Source: Adiantum capillus-veneris
Lineage: Eukaryota; Streptophyta; Polypodiopsida; Polypodiales; Pteridaceae
Assembly: GCA_014529385.2 (NCBI GenBank)
Contig: CM043960.1
Span: 116,942,043 to 117,006,042, forward strand
Length of the DNA stretch: 64,000 bases
Reading direction: 5' to 3'
Below are positions 36,019-48,539 of this stretch, in pieces. A program made the translations under genes and the position numbers. The notes below the pieces were generated by a model. That model was not told the origin of the DNA. It was given only the letters and a program-made list of their open reading frames with translations, and made no database searches. How positions within the stretch are numbered: position 1 is the first letter of the stretch; each line of letters starts with the position of its first letter.

Positions 36019-37608
36019 TGTCATAATAATCAATATCTAATTCTCCTAAATGATTTTCTCATATTAAACTGATCATTTAATGTGGGGAAGTGCCAGGGGA
36101 GAAAAAGCTAAAATATTGGTTAAGCTAGCAGACCGGCCACAGAAGGGATCCAAAGGAGGGAAAATAGGGATCCAAAGGGGGGCCCATCTGCAAAAGAGCC
36201 ATGTGCAACAATGGGCTAAAACAACCCTAAGGTTCAGGCCATTAGGACTTCCAAAATGCTAAGGTTCCAAAATTCAAAGGATGTGTCCAAAGGGTTAAAG
36301 CTTAGGGGGAATTGGATGCTTTGTGTGCTCTCCAAAGTCAACACACATCCCTACACATGAGGGGGCGAGCCCTAAAGGTAGGGGATGAGAGATAAACTCA
36401 CTCACACACACACAGGCTCCCTTTACACAAAGGGAATTAGGGACACATGTCAGCTCCCTAGCCCAGATGCCCACAAGGTGTGCCCAATTCCTACTGGATG
36501 GCCTTGGAGGTGGACCAATGAGAATTAAGCTAGAGTAAATCTAGTTTAATTAATTTAAAAACATTTAATAAAAGAAACCAATGATAATTAAGTCTCCTAG
36601 AAGACTATTGGGCAGTCTCCCAAGGGGTCCAATGAGCATTCAGGAGCCCAATGGCTAGCCTGATTCCTATTGGCCAGGAGGCGAAAGGGTCCAATGAGTG
36701 TTTAGTTTAATTATTTAATTACCTAAAGCTCTTACAAAATGGAAAAGGGGGACACATGTCAAAAGGCTATCACTTATGCTGCTTAATTGTGACTGGCTTG
36801 ACTTAGGGAGGACCAATAAGGCTGGAGCAAGAGCAAATAGCAAGGGGGCTCGCCCAAGAGAGAGAGGGGGCTAATTTTTGCAAGGCATTATCACACACAC
36901 ACTCACAAAATCTCATGTGTGAAGAAAGAGAAGAATATCTCTTCCCAAGCTTTAATGGAGAGCTCAACACCTACTCCAAGCTTGTGAGATTGAAGCCTAC
37001 ATCGACACACTCTTGGCTTGTGGATGCAAATCCAACGAAGAGCCAAGCTTCAATGCATGATCATCTCCTCTACCAAGATAATTACTAAGCTAAAGCTATG
37101 CTAATATGAGTGATTATGTGAGGAGATGTACATCTTTCTCGTAAGAATACTCCTTCTGCCTCTCAATCTACTCTCATACCCCGCTAGGTCTCACCATCTT
37201 AGAAGGTGTGTGAGATCTTGGGTCTGAGACCGGAGACAATTGATGTTGTGGTTGATAAGTGTTTTTCTTGGTGCATGAAGCTTTCATCTTCATTGCACTG
37301 GCTAGTCTTGAAGGAACACAAAGAATTGTATTGTACAATGTCTCTCTTGATGGGAGAAACCATAATACAAAGCCTTTTGGAGGGGGGACCGGCTCCATGT
37401 AAATCCGGTCCTCAACTGTTGTCAATAGCTTTATTTGTCTCTCTTTTGAAAGTATTGTTCATGCTATCTAACTAGGTGTTATGATTTTTGTTTCTCTCTC
37501 CACCCAAGCACTCTTGCAATTCTTATTAGGAATCTATTCTAATGAAATTCCCCCTATGTTCATGCTAATTTCCGCTACACATAAGTTTTCAGACCATTAA
37601 ATGTTACA
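36019..37608 (+). repeat. E2 3' LTR
   Basis: 1590 bp, with the same ends as the 5' LTR and a purine-rich caagagagaggtaa directly before it. Positions 37110-37548 are identical by eye to 41391-41829 in the 5' LTR of E3, whereas the matching part of E2's own 5' LTR differs at many positions. Confidence 0.95.
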
Positions 37609-38113
37609 GTTAACAAGCATAGGGGCATCATTAGTAGCCTGCTCATTAGCAAAATCAAAGCTATCAACATTAATTTCACTCTCTTTACTATTTTCAGCTA
37701 TTCTAACAACTTTTAGGTGTAAACTTTTTTAGATGTACTTTGGCACTTCAAGCCCTAGTTGCTACTCCTCTTACCCCTTTAGAAAAGCACTCAAGCTATT
37801 GTACCCATGGCTCGAATACCATTAATTGCAAGGAATAGAAGAGACGATCATTCAACACCAAAACAACACCGGCTCATGTCAAGCTTCTAATAGCTCAATA
37901 GTGGTTAAGCCATAGGCAAGCCCCATAGTACTCCACTATTAAGACCATAGCTCTCGATAGTGATGCCATGTTATCTGCACAAAGGCAGGCGCACTGCAAG
38001 GCTGAAAATCCCTATTCTACTTATTCAATTGCAATTAATAACAACCATTTATAGCTAGCTTGAGGACCTCCCTTCTCGAGTAAGAAAAGAGAAACCTTGT
38101 GCTCTGATACCAA
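37609..38113 (-). pseudogene. E1 gag N-terminus, leader and primer-binding site
   Basis: On the minus strand: initiator-Met primer site at 38101-38113 (reverse complement ttggtatcagagc), then about 390 bases of leader matching those of E2 and E3, then the start of gag (ENSKESEINVDSFDFANEQ, about 37700-37609), cut by E2. Where E2 and E3 have ATGGCTGA, E1 has ATAGCTGA, so its gag start codon is lost. Confidence 0.85.
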
Positions 38114-38333
38114 TGTAACATTTAATGTTCTAGTAACTTGTGTGTAGCGGAAAATAGAATGAACATAGTGAGGATTTCATTAGAATAGATTCATAAGAGA
38201 ATAACAAGAGTGCTTGGGTGAAGAGAGCAACAAAAATCATAACACCTAGTTAGATAGCATGAACAATGCTTCAAAAGAGAGAGGTATTAAGCTATTGACA
38301 ACAATTGAGGACCGGATTTACATGGAGCCAGTA
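38114..38333 (-). repeat. E1 5' LTR fragment (last ~220 bp)
   Basis: Minus-orientation LTR end (reverse complement ...AAATGTTACA) directly beside the primer site. It matches the E1 3' LTR from 18549 for about 220 bases and then stops abruptly where another LTR begins. The rest of this LTR is not in the window. Confidence 0.88.
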
Positions 38334-39248
38334 TGTTAGCGGGTCGTCGTGACAGACGTATGCAGCATAGCTTTTTGGTACTAGAACATAATGTCAATAC
38401 ACAAGGAAGTGCCTCGGATGGGGCACGGAGACTCTTTGAGATCATCAATCTCAAGAAGTGAACCTTAACAAGCAAACACGGCAACTTTACAAGCAAACCA
38501 ACACTCAATGATCAGGGAAATTTGCCTATGTCCTTTCTCACAACTCTAGGTCATCATACCATTTCAGCACTTGAATGGACTCGAAATGCAACGAAACTTT
38601 AGGAGGAGGTCTAGGATACCTAGGGGCACTATTCTAGCAAGTCTGGTCGCAATCCAACAAGGTACCAAAATCACAATCCATCATGAAAAAGGTCCTAAAA
38701 ACTGCAATAGAACTATCCAAAAAGGTCTCCCTATGGTCTAGGAACACTCTCCTATGGTCAAAACGACTAAAAACAGTGATTTAAGCACTCAAATCTGCAT
38801 TTACACGTCATAGACACGTAGTCACGAACCTCAACAAAACTAACAATGCTTACACTTGAATTAAAGAGCAAAGAGAGAGGAACACAATGCAAGTTTCTGA
38901 ATCAAAAACGGATTACCAAATCATTAGCTACGATGATTACAAGTTTGGAGTAGCTCGTAGCTTGAGTGTACGTTTTTAGACCTCCTTCTTCTTCTAAAGA
39001 TAAGCCCTCTTTTCCCATTAAGGTTAGTGACCTTTATAGTTAGGGATTTCTAAATGGCTAATGGCTGGCTCACAGGGACCTTTACAAATATCATTACAGT
39101 ATTACAACTCAGGGGATTGATCCACTACTCTGTAATCAGAATTTACACAGAGTACTACTACACTAGCTCAGAAAACTAATACAGTACAAATGTGGTGTCC
39201 GGCTACATGTCCGACCAATTGGACACCCGTTTGATCTATCCTGAAACA
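38334..39248 (-). repeat. LTR of a further retrotransposon (element D), with polypurine tract
   Basis: On the minus strand it begins TGTTTCAGGATAG and ends CGACCCGCTAACA, with the usual TG...CA ends. Directly before it is the polypurine tract aaggggggga (reverse complement of 39249-39258), which marks it as a 3' LTR. It interrupts the E1 5' LTR. No open frame inside it looks real. Its partner LTR was not found in the window. The 57 bases 39259-39315 are its only clear internal sequence. Confidence 0.6.
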
Positions 39249-39589
39249 TCCCCCCCTTCCTAAATCCTATGGTCCCTTGACAGGACCTTGTGCAGTCTTG
39301 TCATAGGGTTGTCTTTGTTGGGTGAAAAAGGGAGTGAGGGAAGCTATAGACGCACACACACACACCCATAGATGCACACACACACACACACACACAGCAA
39401 GAAGCTTGATAGCTTGAAGTTCCCTCACTTTGTTATGAGAAGTTCAACTGTGAGTATGAGAGAAAGATACTAGTCTCCCTAAGTAAAACATACCACCACA
39501 CATGCGTATAGTGTGTATATGTGGTTACACGGGGAAAAAACGTCTAGCCAGCACTAGAGTAAAAAGTGCCCGTGTATAGGGAAACAGTT

Positions 39590-40333
39590 TGTGTACATAA
39601 AGTGTGTTCTCAATCGGACTACATTGGAAACCAAGAGAAATCATGTGCCGATGCATTTTCTCATACCATGCACGTGATGCTTGCTTAAGTCCATACAAAG
39701 CCTTTTGCAAGTGACATACTTTATGCTCCTGACCTTTAATGGCAAAACCAGGAGGTTGCTTGAAATAAACCTCTTCATGTAAGTCACCATTCAAAAATGC
39801 AGTTATCACATCCGATTGATTCACTTTTCAACAACGATGAGTAGCCAATGCAACCACAGTACGAATGGTAGTCATGCCTGAAGTAGGCGCAAAAGTCTCC
39901 TCATAGTCAATACCATATTGTTGCACATAACCTTTTGCAACAAGTCTCGCTTTGTAGTGTTCAATACTACCATTAGACTTTTGCTTAACTTTGTAAACCC
40001 ACTTAGTACCAATTGCATGCTTACCTTTAGGTAAGTCACATAACTCCCAAGTACCATTCTTGGAAATTGAATTTAATTCAGATTGCATAGCAGCCATCCA
40101 CTCCTCATTTCCAGATGCATCTTCAAAAGATAGTGGTTCTTCATTACATATTGTTGCAATGAGAGCTACATCCACAAAATCACTCGATACATGGCAAGTA
40201 GATGATCTTGTTCTACCACGCAAAGGAGCAATCAACTTACTATCTTGTAAAGTTTGCTTCAACCATCTTCGCATTGCTTGTGCATCCTTGATAGAAGTGC
40301 GTTCCTTATATAATTCATGATCAAATTGTACAT
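39590..40333 (-). pseudogene. Copia B RT, N-terminal half, truncated
   Basis: Minus-strand frame from 40333: EEWMAAMQSELNSISKN, ELCDLPKGKHAIGTKWVYK, GIDYEETFAPTSGMTTIR, then after a stop at 39828 VNQSDVITAFLNGDLHEEVY, KALYGLKQASRAWYEK and NTLYVHK. These are the standard opening blocks of copia reverse transcriptase (thumb-side WELV-like, VKTAFLNG, YGLKQ). The catalytic YVDD block is absent because the coding region fuses to the LTR at about 39590. Inactive. Confidence 0.88.
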
Positions 40334-41889
40334 TGTCATAATAATCAATATCTAATTCTCCTAATAAACTGATCATTTAATATGGGGAAGTGCCAGGGGA
40401 GAAAAAGCTATAATATTGGTCAAGCTAGCAGACCGGCAACAATAGGGATCCAAAGGGGGGGCCATCTGCAAAAGAGCCATGTGCAATAATGGGCTTAAAA
40501 GACCCTAAGGTTCATCCCATTAAGACTTCCAAAATGCTAAGGTTCCAAAATTCAAGGGTTGTGTCCAAAGGTAAAACTTTGGGAAAATTGGATGCTTTGT
40601 GTGTGCCCCAAAAGTCTTTAGCAATCCCTACATAGGAGGGGGGGGGCCTTGCTTGTAGGGGATGAGAGAGAAAGTCACACACACACACACACACAAGCTC
40701 CCTTTACACAAAGGGAATGAGGGACACATGTCAACTCCCTAGCCCAGATGCCCACAAGGTGTACCCAATTCCTATTCGATGGCCTTGGAGGTGGAACAAT
40801 GAGAATTAGGCTAGATTAAATCTAGTTTAATTAATTTAAAAACACTTAATAAAAGAACCAATGAGAATTAAGCCCTCTAGAAGACCATTGGACATTCTCC
40901 CAAGGGGTCCAATGAGCATTCAACAGCCCAATGGCTTGCCTGATTCCTATTGGCCAGGAGGCAAAGGGGTCCAATGAGAGTTTAGTTGAATTATTAAATA
41001 ACCTAAATCTCTCACAAAAGGGGAAAGGGGGACACATGTCAGAACGCTATCACTTATGCTGCTTAATTGTCATTGGCCAGCCCTAGGGAGGTCCAATGAG
41101 AGGGTAGCATGAGCAAATAGGAAGAGGGGTTGACCAAGAGAGAGAGGGGACTGATTTTTGCAAGACATTATCACACACACACTCACACAATCTCATGTGT
41201 GAATTAAAGAAGACTCTCTCTCCGTCTCAAGCTTTAATGGAAAACTTATCACCTACTCCAAGCTTGTGAGAAGGGAGGCCTACACCAACAACTCTTGGCT
41301 TTGTGATGCAAATCCAACCAAGAGCCAAGCTTCAATGCATTCTCATCTCCTCTACCATGCTAATTACTAAGCTAAGCTATGCTAATAAGAGTGATTATGT
41401 GAGGAGATGTACATCTTTCTCGTAAGAATACTCCTTCTGCCTCTCAATCTACTCTCATACCCCGCTAGGTCTCACCATCTTAGAAGGTGTGTGAGATCTT
41501 GGGTCTGAGACCGGAGACAATTGATGTTGTGGTTGATAAGTGTTTTTCTTGGTGCATGAAGCTTTCATCTTCATTGCACTGGCTAGTCTTGAAGGAACAC
41601 AAAGAATTGTATTGTACAATGTCTCTCTTGATGGGAGAAACCATAATACAAAGCCTTTTGGAGGGGGGACCGGCTCCATGTAAATCCGGTCCTCAACTGT
41701 TGTCAATAGCTTTATTTGTCTCTCTTTTGAAAGTATTGTTCATGCTATCTAACTAGGTGTTATGATTTTTGTTTCTCTCTCCACCCAAGCACTCTTGCAA
41801 TTCTTATTAGGAATCTATTCTAATGAAATGCCCACTATGTTCATGCTAATTTCCGCTACACACAAGTTTTTAGGCCATTAAATGTTACA
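40334..41889 (+). repeat. E3 5' LTR with primer-binding site
   Basis: 1556 bp (TGTCATAATAATC ... AAATGTTACA), followed by ttggtatcagagc (41890-41902), an exact initiator-Met primer site. A small deletion after aattctccta removes the ttttctcat stretch present in the other LTRs. Positions 41391-41829 are shared without differences with the 3' LTR of E2. Confidence 0.95.
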
Positions 41890-42305
41890 TTGGTATCAGA
41901 GCACAAGGTTTCTCTTTTCTTGCTCAAGAAGGGAGGTCCTCAAGCTAGCTATAAATGGTTGGTTTATTAATTGCCTGTGAGTAAGTAGAATAGGGATTTT
42001 TCATCCTTGCAGTGCGCCTGCCTTTGTGCAGTTAACGGGGCATCACCGTCGAGAGATATGGTCTTAATAGTGGAGTCCTACAGGGCTTGCCTACGGCTTA
42101 ACCACTATTGAGCTATTAGAAGCTTGACAGAAGACGGTGTTGTTTTGGTGTTGAACAACCCTCTCTTGTATTCCTTTCAATTAATGGTATTCGAGCCACG
42201 GGTACAGTAGCTTGAGTGCTTTTTCTAAAGGGGTAAAGAGGAGTAGCAACTACGGCTTGAAGTGCCAAAGTACACCTAAAAAGTTTACACCTAAAAGATG
42301 TTACA

Positions 42306-43835
42306 ATGGCTGACAATAGTAAAGAGAGTGAAATTAATGTTGATAGCTTTGATTTTGCTAATGAGAAAGCTACTAATGATGCCCCGATCCTTGTTAACTA
42401 TCTTGTTTCTAGGCTTCAACAAGCCATGGGCAATCCATCTCTCCAAAGTGAAGTGCAACGGCAGCTCCGTGCTCATGGGATTCTCCAAGCTCTCCACCAT
42501 GACAAGAGAACACCTAGAAAGCCTCCTTGTGAGACTTCCAAAAGATGTCTCTCTCCGATTCGGGAAGAAGAAGAGAATCCATACGAAGGGCTCAAGAATT
42601 TAGTTCTTGATGATGCATCTCCTTCCCAAAGGAGAACTCAAGAGCCTCCACCGAAGAAATGAGAAATAAGTGAGTCTCCCGCCACCTCGGCGGAGATGGC
42701 TCCACGAAGACGGCGGGCTAAACGCTCTCCATCACCACCAAAGTGGAGAAGACCATCGCACCCTTCTCCACACCATAATTCAAAGAGGAATGATAAAAAG
42801 CAAGAGAAGAAGAAGGCAAGAAAGAGGACACCCTCTTCTCTATCTTATTCATCCTCTTCCTCTTATGAAAGTGAGGTCACCCTCTTCTCCACCTTACTCA
42901 AATTCTTCACCTTCTGAAGAAAGTGATGGTGCAACCTTTGAACCATCAAAAGGAAGAGGCCATAGGAAATCTTATGCCGCGTGGAAGAGGTCGTCCAAGC
43001 TCAAGAAGTTCAAAGAGGGAGGGAAGAGCATCTCTTTCCTTACCTATGATGGCAGCTTTGGTGCTACGGACAAAGTCTTGGCCTTTATCCAACAATTTGA
43101 TGCGGTGTTCAGAGATGAGGGCTTCACGGAGTCCTCTAAGCTGGGCCATGTAGCTATGCACTTTCAAAATTTTGCCAGGCAATGGTGGTCTAGCCTACGA
43201 GCTAACGGTGAAGCTCCACGAACATGGAAAGCTTTAAGAGCTTCCATTATGAAGTAGTTTTTGGCCACCGATGCCAAAGACAAGTACTCACCGAATGGCG
43301 AAGCTTAAAGCTCTCTCCCTATGAATCCATCCACAAATATGTAGACAAGTTTTGGGACCTACAACTCAAAGCCACTATCTTTAAAAATTTGGATTTTGGA
43401 GAGAAAAAGAAACAATTTTGTGCGGGCTTAACCAAAGTAATGGCGGAGTATGTCAACTCCCAAAGGCCACGTACCATATCGGCGGTAATACACCATACTA
43501 TGGTGGCCTCTCGAATCAATTTCCAAATGGGGGCTAAAAGAAATAATAAGCCCACGAAAAGCAAGGGTTCCAACGAGCCTAAGGGGAAGGACAATGTCCT
43601 AAAGTCTCCTAAGGGCAACTCCAACAAAGCTAAAGATAAGGGAGTTTACAAAGGTAAAAACAAACTCTCTCCTGAAGAGCTTGAGTGTTATCGCAAGGAT
43701 AACCGGTGTTTCAAGTGTGGCGAACAAGGGCATGCGTACCGCACTTGTCCCCAAAAGAACAACCGCCAAGATCCTCCTAGAGCTACCTTGGTTGAAATCC
43801 AAGAGGACGAGACTCGCCAAACTCACCACAAATGA
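42306..43835 (+). pseudogene. E3 gag
   Basis: ATG 42306 opens MADNSKESEINVDSFD and the same order as E2. A TGA at 42660-42662 is followed by a shift into the basic linker, then GHRKSYAAWKRSSKLK, FIQQFDAVFRDEGFTES, ARQWWSSLRANGEAPRTW, a TAG at about 43255, KYVDKFWDLQLKA, FCAGLTKVMAEYV and the knuckle CFKCGEQGHAYRTCP at about 43709-43753. About 80 bp of the Ser-rich linker are missing compared with E2. Non-functional. Confidence 0.88.
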
Positions 43836-46800
43836 TCTCCTCTATGCTATGCTTGGGGAAAGGTAAGAGAACATGATGCTCTTATTCTCTTTGACCCTGG
43901 TTCTACTCACAATGTTATATCTATAGAGTTGGCCACCAAGCTAGGCATACAAGCCTATGAGATGGGAGATGTTCTACCCCTGTAGAAAGTGCTTTCAAGG
44001 GGCAAGAATCTTGAGTCACTCCCTTAATCGGGAAATTGAGGCTTCATGTCCAAAGCTATGTGGACAAAGAGGACTTCTTTATCTTTCCTCTCAAGCATGA
44101 GGATGTAATCCTAGGGGCACCATGGTTTGATCGCCTGGCTGCCAATGTTAAATTCCCTGAAAGGAGAATCCCCTTTAAGTGTAGGGAAAAAGACATGTAT
44201 ATAGATGCTAAGGAAATGGGTAACACTATCCCCATTGTACATACACCAGCTTTCAACAAGTCAATAAAGAGCTCTATTTCCGTGTACATGATTTTTGTTA
44301 AAGATTTTCAAAATGAACCTAATGCTTTAGCAAAAGAAAATAAAAGCAACCAAAAGGGATTAGAGTTATCCAATTTTCTCAAGGGGTTTCAAGATGTCTT
44401 TATTGACGCCATCCCTTGTGAGCTACCTCCTAAACGAGGTAATGATGACCATGCAATTGAACTTCTTCCAGGAAGTTCACCACCTATAACAAACCTCCTT
44501 ATAGAGTTTCTCAAGCTCAACAAGAAGAGATTATGTGGCAAGTGCATCAGTTAGTTGAGAAGGGCATGGTTAGGCCTAGCTCATAGCTCATCTCCATTTT
44601 GCTCACATGTGCTATTAGTGCAAAAGAAAGACGGCACATATCGTATGTGTGTCGACTATAGAGCACTAAATAGGATCACTATCAAGAATAGGTTTCCCGT
44701 TCCACGGGTAGAAGACCTATTTGATAAGCTACAAGGATCAACCTACTTCAGTAGGATTGACCTAAAAAGTGGCTATCATCAAATAAGGATATTTGATCAA
44801 GACATTGTAAAGACCGCATTTCGCACCACATTTGGTCTTTACGAATACATTGTCATGCCTTTTGGCTTGACCAATGCACTAGCCACATTCAACCGCTTGA
44901 TGGAGAAGCTGTTCAGGCCTCATCGAACCTTCACTGGAGTGTTCTTTGATGATATTATCATCTACTCTAATTCATTAGAGGAACACAAGCAACACCTCCA
45001 GGTAATATTTCAAGTTTTAAGAGAGAATAAACTTTATGTTAATCGAAAGAAAAGTGATTTTTTCTTGCAAGAGATTCAGTATTTAGGTCACATTATCTCT
45101 CAAGATGGCATCCAAATGGATCCATCAAAGTTAGAGGTAATAAAAGGATGGCCTAAACCAAAGAATCTTCATGAACTAAGAAGCTTTATAGGTATGTGTG
45201 CATATTATAGACGCTTCATAGAAACGTTCTCACAAATTGCAGGACCATTACATGACCTAACAAAGAAAAGCTATAGGTATACATGGTCTGCTAAGGAGAA
45301 CAATGCTTTCGAAAAGCTTAAAGAAAATATTATCTCTCAACCTGTGCTTACACTACTGGATCTCTCAAAACCATTTGAGGTCCAATGCAATGCTTGTTTA
45401 GATTGCCTTGGAGCTGTTTTGCTTCAAGAAGGGCATGCCATAGGCTATGAAAGTCGAAGGCTCGACCCTGTTGAGCAAGCTCTAGGCATATATGAAAAGG
45501 AACTCCTTGCAGCTCTACATGCCTTAGACTCATGGGAGCACTATTTATTGGGGACTCCTTTCATTCTGCGAACGGATCACCAAACTCTTAAGTAATTCAT
45601 GACGTAGACCAACCTCTCCGCCGTCAAACAAATGAGGTGGGAAAATTTCCTTTCGCAATTTCATTTTCATATTTCTCACGTTGCTAGGAAGCATAATCAA
45701 GTAGCTGATGCACTCTCAAGGAGGCCGAGAGTGAATGTGGTTTCCATAGCAACTCACAATGATCTATCTTCAATGATAGATGAGTATGTTATTGATCCCG
45801 ATTTTAGAGATGTGATTTCAGCCCTTGCATTAGGGAAAAAACAAGAACCATTTACTTTACAAGATGGTTATCTTCTCTATGGCAATAGACTATGCGTTAC
45901 TAACTCACTACATGAGAAAGTAATGTATGAATCTCATGCTCCTCTTTATGCGGGGCATAGAGGGATTCAGTCTACCTTAAAGGGAATTGAAACATATTTC
46001 TATTGGCCTACCATGAAAGTGAACATACAAGAGTATGTTTCTAAATGTGTGGTATGCCAAAAGACAAAATTTGATAGAGGGAAGCAACATGAATTGCTTC
46101 AACCCTTGCCAATCCCTAAGTCACCATGGGAGAGCATATCCATGGATTTTATCTTTGGATTGCCTAAGTCTATCCATGGGAATACATGAATATGGACGAT
46201 AGTTGACAGGTTCAGTAAACAAGCTCATTTATACGTGTCAAAAAGACTATCAAAGCCCATCAAATGGCAACCCTCTTCATTTCACAAATTTTCAAGTACC
46301 ATGGCTTGCCAATGTCCATAGTGTTGGATAGAGATCCTAGAATGACCAATAATTTTTGGAAGGGTCTCTTTGAGAATTTAGGAACAAGGCTAAACTTCTT
46401 TTCGGCCTATCATCCACAAACGGATGGCCAAAGTGAATTACCTAACCTAACAATTCTTGATCTACTAAAAGCCTATGTAACGGAAGTAGATCAAAGATCC
46501 CAATGGTAGAAGTACTTACCCTTAGTGGAGTATGCTTACAATAACACTGTACATACTTCCACGGGAAAAGCACCTTTCGAGGTAATTGAGGGAAGATCAA
46601 AAAGTCCCTTGCTACTTAAGGTACATGGAAAAATCTTCGCTGCAGATGAGTATAGCCAAGACCTACAAGAATCTTTTCAAAAGATTAAGGATGCTATCTC
46701 TATCTCACAACAAAGGCAAAAAGGCTATTGTTGACAAGCACAGAAGAGCCCAAGCCTTTAAAGAAAACAATTGGGTCTTATTAAAATTTCCCAAGGCTCA

Positions 46801-47223
46801 ATTAAGGCACACGATGGGCAAGAATCCTACGGGACACCAAAAGTACTATGCTAAACTAGCAAAAAGGTACTATTGTCCCTTCCAGATTCTTAGGCCAATC
46901 AATGAGATGGCCTATCAACTCAAGTTGCCCAAACATTGGCTCATACACAATGCTTTCTATGTGAGACTATTAAGCCTTACAAAGGAGAGCCACCTCAAGA
47001 ACCAACTACTGAAGACCCACTGAAGATCGAGGACCAAGAAGAGGTGTTGCAGCCCAAGTCCATTCTCTGACATGAAGACAAGGTACTAAGAAGCGGTAAG
47101 ACTATCCGACGATAACTTATTGAGTTTAAGAATTATCCTTTTGAAGTCGCTAGATGGATGCAAGGCATACAATTAAAGGATAAACTAAATCTTGTCAATG
47201 CTTACAATGCTTCCCAAGAGTAA
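43836..47223 (+). pseudogene. E3 pol: protease, RT, RNase H, integrase, chromodomain-like tail
   Basis: The protease region at 43870-44000 is shifted (LFDPGSTHNVIS by eye). RT and RNase H are open from 44555 to 45595: CVDYRALNRITIKNRFPV, YFSRIDLKSGYHQI, FFDDIIIYSN, VQCNACLDCLGAVLL, LRTDHQTLK, then a stop. Integrase: GHRGIQSTLKGIETYFYWP, CVVCQKTK, MDFIFGLPKS, a stop at 46187, SIVLDRDPRM, HPQTDGQSE, a TAG at 46507. The tail is more complete than E2's: IEDQEEVLQPKSIL, a stop, then KTIRR, a stop, FKNYPFEVARWMQ, ending at 47223. Several single-base lesions, so dead. Confidence 0.92.
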
Positions 47224-47580
47224 GAAAATGTACAAAATGTTAAAAAATGAACAAAGTTTTTGTCTTATAAGACTCTCATTTTCTTTATTGTGCACAAAAA
47301 TGAAGTAGTATGCATGCTTAGATCAAGTTAGCGTAGACGACGTCTCCCGAACACCAACTTAGAGCTTGTCACTCTACTATGGAAGATTGGTAGGACTAAT
47401 GTGCAGACATGCTTGCGGCAGCCTCAGGCTCTCAAGTTCCAAATGGACTAGTCATCCATTGTGGAACGATGTCGTAGGGTAACATAGGGATCCTCTACCC
47501 GCTAAGAAAAGGACTAATGAATATGATTTATCTTCTCTACCCCATAGTCGAGGAGGACTATGATTTCAAGAGAGAGGTAA

Positions 47581-48459
47581 TGTCATAATAATCAATATCT
47601 AATTCTCCTAAATGATTTTCTCATGTTAAACTGATCAGTTAATATGGGGAAGTGCCAGGGGAGAAAAAGCTAGAATATTGGTTAAGCTAGCAGACCGGCC
47701 ACAGAAGGGATCCAAAGGAGGGAAAATAGGGATCCAAAGGGGGGGCCATCTGCAAAAGAGCTATGTGCAACAATGGGCTAAAACAACCCTAAGGTTCAGC
47801 CCATTAAGACTTCCAAAATGCTAAGGTTCCAAAATTCAAGGGTTGTGTCCAAAGGTAAAACTTTGGGAAAAGTGGATGCTTTGTGTGTGCCCCAAAAGTC
47901 TTTAGCAATCCCTACATAGGAGGGGGGGCCCTTGCTTGTAGGGGATGAGAGAGAAATTCACACACACACACACACACACAAGCTCCCTTTACACAAAGGG
48001 AATGAGGGACACATGTCAACTCCCTAGCCCAGATGCCCACAAGGTGTACCCAATTCCTATTGGATGGCCTTTGAGGTGGACCAATGAGAATTAGGCTAGA
48101 GTAAATCTAGTTTAATTAATTTAAAAACACTTAATAAAAGAAACAATGAGAATTAAGCCCTCTAGGAGACATTGGACAGTCTCCCAAGGGGTCCAATGAG
48201 CATTTAGCAGCCCAATGGCTTGCTTGATTCCTATTGGCCAGGAGGCAAAGGGGTCCAATGAGATTTTAGTTGAATTATTAAATAACCTAAATCTCTCACA
48301 AAAGGGAAAAGGGGGACACATGCCAGAAGGCTATCACTTATGCTGCTTAATTGTCATTGGCCAGCCCTAGGGAGGTCCAATGAGAGGGTAGCATGAGCAA
48401 ATAGCAAGAGGGGTTGACCAAGAGAGAGAGGGGGCTGATTTTTGCAAGGCATTATCACA
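47581..48459 (+). repeat. E3 3' LTR, left part
   Basis: Begins TGTCATAATAATC after the purine-rich aagagagaggtaa and follows the LTR consensus to ...ttatcaca, where the DNA transposon starts. (CA)n at about 47959-47979. Confidence 0.95.
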
Positions 48460-48493
48460 CATTAGGAAAAAAATGGACTCTCCATGGGCCTTG
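48460..48493 (+). repeat. Left terminal inverted repeat of the DNA transposon
   Basis: CATTAGGAAAAA, ATGGACTCTCC and TGGGCCTT in order; pairs with 56889-56922 in inverted orientation. Confidence 0.92.
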
Positions 48494-48539
48494 TAAGAAT
48501 CCCTAATTTAAAGGAATCCTGCCAAGATACCCCTAAAAA

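Larger units (their letters stand above)
28763..37608 (+). mobile_element. Gypsy E2, full-length chromovirus inserted in E1 gag
   Basis: Complete LTR element: 5' LTR 28763-30351, primer site 30352-30364, gag and pol 30779-35669, 3' LTR 36019-37608. GTTAA stands directly before (28758-28762) and after (37609-37613), a perfect target-site duplication. The target is the gag of E1, a member of the same family in the opposite orientation. Coding regions carry single stops and small indels, so it is not autonomous now. Confidence 0.96.

Noticed and set aside
37174-37475. Conserved 83- and 89-residue frames in the LTRs (also 41455-41756 and 57203-57454)
   Set aside because: They are conserved because the LTR DNA is conserved, overlap each other on both strands and show no domain; not treated as genes.
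39350-39400. (CA)n tracts in LTRs as a CRISPR or other regular array
   Set aside because: Simple dinucleotide microsatellites within LTRs; no spacer-repeat structure anywhere in the window.
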